Source: Gnetum montanum
Taxonomy: Eukaryota; Streptophyta; Gnetopsida; Gnetales; Gnetaceae
Direction: 5' to 3'
Assembly: GCA_015680685.1 (NCBI GenBank)
Contig: MNCI01014546.1
Location: 635,140-699,139, forward strand
DNA length: 64,000 nt
Shown in pieces: positions 58,641-64,000 of the stretch. The notes beneath the pieces are model-generated. The model was not told the origin of the DNA. It searched no databases and was given only the letters and a program-made list of their open reading frames with translations. The translations under genes and the position numbers were made by a program. Numbering within the stretch: the first letter of the stretch is position 1; each line of letters starts with the position of its first letter.

Positions 58641-58800
58641 AGGGAAATCCTTGTCTGATCCGCGTGCGGACCACCCAAGGTACTCTACCTTCGTGCATTC
58701 CAGCTCGCCCTCAGGCTAAGGTAGGGTCATCTGTGCTCGCCCTGTGATCCCACGGCCTCTGTTTCCTTCCAGCCAGAGACCGATGATTTCAGGCGGTACA

Positions 58801-58805
58801 CTAGC
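58801..58805 (+). repeat. Target-site duplication, right
   Basis: CTAGC, identical to 57304-57308. Confidence 0.85.
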
Positions 58806-58928
58806 CTAGGATGAGGAAACAAGGGAGAGCCGCCTCTTATTTATAGATATGACTGCGCACCGCGATATCGCATACACGATATCGCATGGGATGCGATATT
58901 GCAACCCATGCAATATCGTGTCTTATCA

Positions 58929-60186
58929 TATCCCCATGACTAAATGAAAACTTGTCCTCGAGTTCCTTACAAAATATTGGAAAGGTATGGGCTAACTGAC
59001 TGAATGGGAACTAATGAGATGACATGTGAACGGATCATCATTACAAGACTTGACAAAACTGGTGTTCATAACAACAAGAGTGAACACCTTATTACATTGA
59101 CATCAGGCCTCATTTGGCAGCTAAGAAAGAGAGAGAGAAAGAAGTGTTGCTGCTGCCAACGCCAAAATTACGTCTTTCATTGTCCATCCATAAGCGCACC
59201 ATCAATCTTGCTCCTTGCATAATTGCTTTAGCACTACTCCACTCCAAGTGTTTGCTCTAGATCCAATCCGTTGTTGTATGATCACCATCTGCACACACAA
59301 CACAATCTTATATTAGCAAGGGTAAATGAATCATCATGTAATTAATTCCTTGCTTTGGTGTAATTCCATTGGCTAGGTTGTGGTATGGCTAATTGTGGAT
59401 CTAGAGATATAATATTGATGACTACCGAAGGTGCAAGGGTTAGGAAAAAATTGAAAAAATTCGGGGCTAGCAGAAAATCAAAAAAATCGGGCCTCATACC
59501 CCCATGACTAATCGCGAACCTCCGGTAGCGTTAGAATGGAGAAAGAAAAGGAGTAAAAAAGATAGATAAAAAGAGACAACGGTAACGTCGATAAAGTGGA
59601 TGTCAAGATGGAAATGAACAAAATAAAATGGACTACAAAAATGTTAAGGAAAAGAAGTTAATTGGTGCACCAAATAGGAATGTTAGTGGGTCGTTCCCAA
59701 AGCAGGCTCATGCCCTTAATGCCCTAACAAACCCACATTCAAAGAGTCCGTAGGCTCTGGGAATGTCATTTGGAATGAGAGTTAAAGTCTTAACACAAGA
59801 ATTTACCAAAAAGAAAATAATGTTTCAACCAAAATATATACACTAATGATACAACTGGCAATGAGGTGAAGAATGGAGAGAAGGATGAAGAGAATAGAAT
59901 GGAATGGAATCCCAAGAACAAGGTGGTGGACAACCCCTTGTGTGTTGCATGATTAATGTGACTTGGCAAGTCTCATTCCAACTCCGGCCCCAAACCAACC
60001 ACATCTAGTGACTTCGCATTAATGCATTTGGCCAAACCATCCTCTAAAAGTAACAAGAATGACTTCCCCCAAGAGCCACCACCATTTCGATGAAAGGAGG
60101 AAAGAATGGAAAGCAAGAAGGGCCTTAGTTAGAGGAAACATTTTTAGTTCCATAACCAGTGCTTGTAGCCCAATTGATTATTTCGT
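58929..60186 (-). other. 3' non-coding part of copy B
   Basis: No domain. Similar to 2841-4094 (reverse complement), with the LTR-adjacent polypurine tract (58929-58940) and an internal copy of the same site (59497-59508). Confidence 0.6.
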
Positions 60187-60411
60187 CTAAGGGGTGTGCT
60201 TTGAATTTTCATGTTTTTTTTTCTTCTCTTTTTTTTTGTGTTTTGTGTCTTTATGCGTGAGAACCACACCATGAAAAGACTTTGTTATTTTTATTTGCTC
60301 AGCTTCCCTACGATTGGGTAACGTTGAAACGGTAAGAAAACTCAAGAAGAAAAACATCCAAGCACCCAAGAGAATGGCTAACACAAATGCATCAAGTTCC
60401 CTTGAAGTCAC
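60187..60411 (-). CDS. Small ORF conserved between element copies, unknown
   Basis: 74 codons beginning MTSRELDAFVLAILLGAWMF, matching the 79-codon ORF of the left copy (2601-2840) through a hydrophobic segment, then diverging and rejoining at KSFHGVVLTHKDTK and a lysine-rich tail. No known domain. It could be chance survival of an open frame. Confidence 0.3.
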   Translation of the reverse strand: MTSRELDAFVLAILLGAWMFFFLSFLTVSTLPNRREAEQIKITKSFHGVVLTHKDTKHKKKEKKKKHENSKHTP

Positions 60412-61158
60412 ACCCTTTTCAATCCTTGAGTCCTTCCTTAGTTTGAGAAATGCCCAATCACCAATTCGTTAATGTTCTTATTATGAAGGGGACTGTACAT
60501 TTCCAAGCCAAGAGAGATCATAGAAACTGGTGGATGGATGGATGAAGTGATCTCATTGCCTGCCATATCAAGAGAAACATATCTTAGTATCAACATCATG
60601 ACTTAAATGTAAAAACCAAACATTAGCAATCAACAAGAAAATAGTTCATACCATCAAGAAGAACACTTATTAGGTGACAAACTTACAGGGTGGATAACAC
60701 ATGCACACACACACAAAATGGAAAAGTATAAAGATGTTGTAAAACAAAAACAAGAAAAGTTAAAGAAAGTTGTAAAACAAAAACGTGTAAAACAAAAATG
60801 TGTAAAACAAAAATGTGTAAGACAAAAACGTTGTGAAACAAAAACATGTAAAAAAAACATTGTAAAACAAAAACTTAAAAGAACTGAGGGCCCCATATGA
60901 TTAGCATAGGTGGCCATCTCCCTCATGACTGAATTGCAAGGAAGAGATCTAAAATAATGAGCGCTTGTTTGAATTTCTAAGAAGTGTCCAACTTCTCCTA
61001 ATTGATGATCTTAGGTTAAGGGGTGGAAGTTGGCGACGCTCATATTCCAACGTGTCTATGCCTTCGTTGTTGCCATGGTTTATTTCCTCAGTTCACTCCA
61101 TGCATGTTTGTCGGTTGCTCTTTCTAGTAGCTATCAACCACGAGGTGTCTACTACTTG

Positions 61159-61725
61159 TTATGTGGTTGCTACATACAGACATCTTTGTTTCAAAGTTTC
61201 GAGGGAACACTTGTTACATGGAGGCATTTCCTCCATGTCATCACCCGATGAATAACTGTATGTGATGCATGGAAATTTCCTCTTCTCAATCTTTCCATAA
61301 ATGTTTATCTTAGAAATTTTCAAGGAAAGATCACGAATGCCCAAGCATGCATCTACTGTGCTAAGCCATGCCCTTCCCATTATAATTGGGAAGTCCCTTT
61401 CATTGTTGTTTACTTCAATCACCAAGAAATTAGCTGGGTAAGACCAATCACACATAGTGGTAACGATGTCCTCCACCAATCCCAAGAAAATGGTGATGGA
61501 CTGGTCTACCAGCTCTAGTTGAATGTTGCTCTTCTTAATTTGGGGCAGGTTCCAGGCATGATACATCTCCTGGGATATTAAGTTGACTCTGAAACCTGAG
61601 TCAAGAAGAGCCTTATGTGGTTCATTTTTGATGATTTGTAAATAGATTAAGGGACTCCCAAGGTCAGATAGTTTCCTAGGAAGGTGGCCTACCTTGATCC
61701 AGTCAGTTACGGTATGTGTTAACAT
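61159..61725 (-). pseudogene. Retroelement aspartic protease (copy B), motif intact
   Basis: A 188-codon open frame contains HKALLDSGFRVNLISQEMYH, the D-S-G catalytic motif of retropepsins, and FPIIMGRAWLSTVDACLGIR, the equivalent of the ILGRPWL motif. An IEKRKFPCITYS segment and a CNKCSLETLKQRC cysteine cluster follow. It would cleave the gag polyprotein. The frame itself is undamaged, but it is separated from gag by frameshifts and stops, so the element as a whole is inactive. The start is arbitrary, because the domain would be part of a polyprotein. Confidence 0.75.
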
Positions 61726-62499
61726 AACCGTCTACGTTCAGCTCTGATTTTGGACCGAAGGAAGCTCCGAAGCTTTGTGTCGGAGGAGTGTTCACAAACT
61801 CAACTACTTGTTGTTGTGAGAGCTTGTCTAGGCTTCTAGTTTTGAAGAAATGTCTTCTCTTTTTACAATTGTCAGAACCAGCAGCGGGTTGAATGTTTAC
61901 AGCTCTCGTTGCGTGGTGTTGCTATGGTTGAGTAGGGAGTTCCCCTTGCATTGTTGGAGCAGGAGGTGTTGTGGGAACTACCGATGGAAGAGGTGCAGAT
62001 GGATTAGGAGGATGGTATGGGTATGGAGCGTCTCCTGGAGGAGAAGGAGTCCTCCTAAAGTACTCCCGAACTTGGTCGTGATGTTGGGGAGTTGTGTGAC
62101 CCATGGAGTCACTTGGAGAAATCGGTTGCTACACGTAATATTCATAAGGGTCAAGCTGCCGGTAAGGGTATTGATGTTTCAGTGGTGGCATCCCCCATGA
62201 CTATGGGTATTTCCACTGCTGATGTTATTCGGTGGATTGTGGTGGAGTTCCACTTGGATAGTATGTTAAGGGTTGGTGGAACTGTCTTGGGTTACCTTGA
62301 GGGTAAGGTAACCTTTGGGGTGTCTGCCATTTGTTGAGTCTCGGATTGAGTGCATACATCCCAGACTCTTGTAGATGTGAGATGATTGGACAACATCCCT
62401 TGGGATGGTCATAGTGGCAGATCTCACATCCATCGTCATCATCTGTGTCTGATTCTACAATCTCATTAGAGATAGTAATTTTTCCCTTACCCTTGTCAC

Positions 62500-63979
62500 G
62501 TGCAGGACCTACATCTCTCCGCTTTGTCTTACCTTTGTCACTACTTCGTTCCTTCTTAGACTCCTCTACAATTTTAAGGATAGTTTAAATTTTACTATCT
62601 AAGGAGATCCATACTTCTTCTACCTTAGCGGCTACTTCTGTTGTTAGCTTTTGAAGCGGCAAGGTTTTCCTGTTCACCAACTCTTCAATTGGTGACTCAT
62701 CCTCTTCATCGCAAAGTTTCACTCCCTTCTTCCGAAGAGAGGGATCACAGTTGTATTCTTCTGTACTTTCCCTTTTTCATAGCTCCCCTTCTTCTTTTGC
62801 TACTTGTTCCAACAAGTGATGAACCTCATGGGATCTAAGTTCTGATAATCGCCCTTGGGCATAAGTCCTAAGGGTTCTCCTAGTCTCATACCTTAGCCCA
62901 TCTATGATGTGGCAGAGTTGATCCCGCTGTGCATAACCATGGCCTGGGTAATGATGTAATAATGCGTAGTAGTGGCCCATGGCAGCATCCAAGGGTTCAT
63001 GAGTACCTTGCTTCCATCCTTGGATCTTCTTATGCAAGTTAGACACTCGAGAGTACGTCTGATATTTATTGTTGAACAACTCTAACATCGTACTCCACCT
63101 CCTGATGGTTACCGGTTCTAAGGACCGGTACCAACTCTCTGCTTCCTTGATGAGTGTCCTGGGAAAAAACTTAAGTTTTTGCTACTCGTTCTCTATGTTT
63201 TGCAAGGCACAGGCATCATGGAATGCCTGTAAATGATGCTATGGATCAGCATTGTATCCCCCATCAAAGCGTGGGATATTATTCATGTCTAAGCATTTGA
63301 TCCGACTATCTTTTAAATGCCTTGTTGGGATTCTTACTACCTCCATTATATTCAACATGCTTCGGGTGGCTAGTAGGGGTTCATCATGATCATCTCTTTC
63401 ATGACACCTGTGATGTCTTCGTTGTTCCCTACTTTCCCTTCATTCATGCCCTTATCCTCTCTCTCAACTCTCTCGTCTAGGTCTCTCATTTTTCTTACTT
63501 TTATCCTCTCCGTTAGGCTCTTAATGATTGTGCCCAGATGTGAAAGGAGAGGGTGAGTGATGTGATGAAGGTGAAGAGGAAGGAGAACCATCACCATGAT
63601 GATGTTTCTTACCTTCCCTTCTATGGCTTCGGCCCTGATCGTGATGACGATCAAAGTGTCCATCCTTGTCTTTTGTTGTTGTTCCCTCTGTGAACAATTG
63701 GTGTTCACAGGCATCAGAACCAGGGTTATATATCGTGGATCATAGGTTATGATACCCCACCTCCTCACTTTCATTAAGAGGGGGAACATCTCTTGATAGC
63801 AAACTAGTTATAAGTGGTTCACCATCTCTAGTTTCACTGAGGACGTGCGAGATCTCTTTGCCCTTCAACAGTGTATGTTGGCTCTCCTGCCTTAAGTCCC
63901 TCATACGTTGTAAAGCTATGGGATAGTAATCCCTTGAGTCAAAGTCTTTCGCAACGTATTTAGCATATAATTCTGTCAT
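62500..63979 (-). pseudogene. gag: Retroelement gag (copy B), with in-frame stops
   Basis: It begins MTELYAKYVAKDFDSRDYYP at 63979. The gag core reads IPRFDGGYNADP, stop, HHLQAFHDAC, then ALQNIENE, stop, QKLKFFPRTLIKEAESWYRS, LEPVTIRRWSTM, with the FDG..DP..HL..F and W(Y/F) pattern of retrotransposon gag. TAG codons lie at 63239-63241 and 63182-63184. From 63088 it is open to TGA at 62777-62779, which matches the TGA of the left copy, and then runs on to the zinc knuckle (CEICHYDHPKGCC, about 62428-62390). A broken but easily read copy. Confidence 0.8.
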
Positions 63980-64000
63980 GCCTATCTATGCCAAAGCACG

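Larger units (their letters stand above)
57309..58800 (+). mobile_element. Solo LTR of a second family, nested in the copy B LTR
   Basis: It begins TGAAACACCAC and ends GGCGGTACA, so TG...CA ends with similar inverted termini (TGAAACACC against TGTACCGCC). A perfect 5-bp duplication CTAGC flanks it (57304-57308 and 58801-58805). The first 850 bp (U3) are packed with GCGTATACGCCCAGCGT-type repeats. TATAAAAA lies at 58228-58235, followed by an R/U5-like stretch with TTTACGC repeats. There is no internal region. I do not recognise the family. Confidence 0.9.
56484..58928 (-). mobile_element. 3' LTR of copy B (- orientation), interrupted by a solo LTR
   Basis: Read on -, it starts TGATAAGACACG at 58928, just after the polypurine tract (58940-58929), and ends CTCATCA at 56484. 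Palindromes lie at 58860-58918, and TATAAATA at 58845-58838. At 58801/57308 it is split by a 1492-bp foreign LTR. Without that and the 5-bp duplication its length is 948 bp. It contains the TACGACTTGATTACGAGC-type and GGTAACCC blocks also seen in the 30.5-kb solo LTR. Confidence 0.85.
58929..64000 (-). mobile_element. Internal region of copy B, gag-protease retroelement (5' end outside window)
   Basis: On - it has, from 63979 downwards, an N-terminal segment, gag core, zinc knuckle, proline-rich linker, intact protease motif, then about 2 kb without a domain, and a polypurine tract at 58940-58929. The layout equals that of the left copy in opposite orientation. About 2.2 kb separate the protease from the polypurine tract, too little for reverse transcriptase plus RNase H plus integrase, and no motif of these is visible. 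Confidence 0.85.

Noticed and set aside
61850-62337. Two + ORFs of 116 and 81 codons
   Set aside because: Antisense shadows of the proline-rich linker and zinc-knuckle part of the - strand retroelement.

Overview
The window reads as nuclear DNA of a seed plant with a large, repeat-rich genome. Pointers are a plant-type, intron-rich gene of the plastid MEP isoprenoid pathway with a probable transit peptide, plant Ty3/gypsy remnants, a tRNA-derived SINE-like stretch, multi-kilobase introns and very low gene density. A gymnosperm-like genome would fit, but that is inference. I see no intact protein-coding gene. Everything recognisable is a pseudogene, a retroelement, a solo LTR or a dispersed repeat. 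An assembly gap (37 C followed by 32 N) lies at 14714-14782.

Layout. (1) 1-4962: 3' part of an LTR retroelement on the + strand: gag, zinc knuckle, aspartic protease, about 2 kb without a polymerase, polypurine tract, LTR. (2) 4963-46440: about 41 kb of AT-rich, CpG-poor, gene-free sequence. It holds decayed Ty3/gypsy pieces (a zinc finger near 25.6 kb, gag-NC-protease on the - strand at 38.0-40.0 kb, a reverse transcriptase fragment at 43.8 kb), a clean solo LTR with a 5-bp target duplication (30120-31221), and two families of short palindromic repeats I do not recognise. Family 1 has about 15 copies (ATTCCCC/GGGGAAT stem, 6.6-46 kb). Family 2 has dozens of units (GCATTTC/GAAATGC stem, 32.9-37.3 kb and one near 41.8 kb), with paired changes that keep the stem. 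(3) 47172-54136, - strand: an unprocessed pseudogene of 4-diphosphocytidyl-2-C-methyl-D-erythritol kinase (CMK/IspE). I could place eleven exons, with a frameshift, two nonsense codons and altered splice donors. (4) 54661-64000: a nested stack. An LTR on + is interrupted by a - strand element of the same family, which is interrupted by a second - strand copy running off the window. That copy's LTR is itself interrupted by a 1492-bp solo LTR of another family, with a perfect CTAGC duplication and a U3 full of TACGCCCAGCG-type repeats.

The elements at the two ends belong to one family in opposite orientation. In both copies the stretch between protease and polypurine tract shows no reverse transcriptase, RNase H or integrase, so the family looks non-autonomous (gag-protease only). 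Its U3 carries arrays of GCGATATCGC palindromes just upstream of a TATAAATA box. The most noteworthy items are the dead CMK gene, the two palindromic repeat families and this polymerase-less retroelement family with its nested history.
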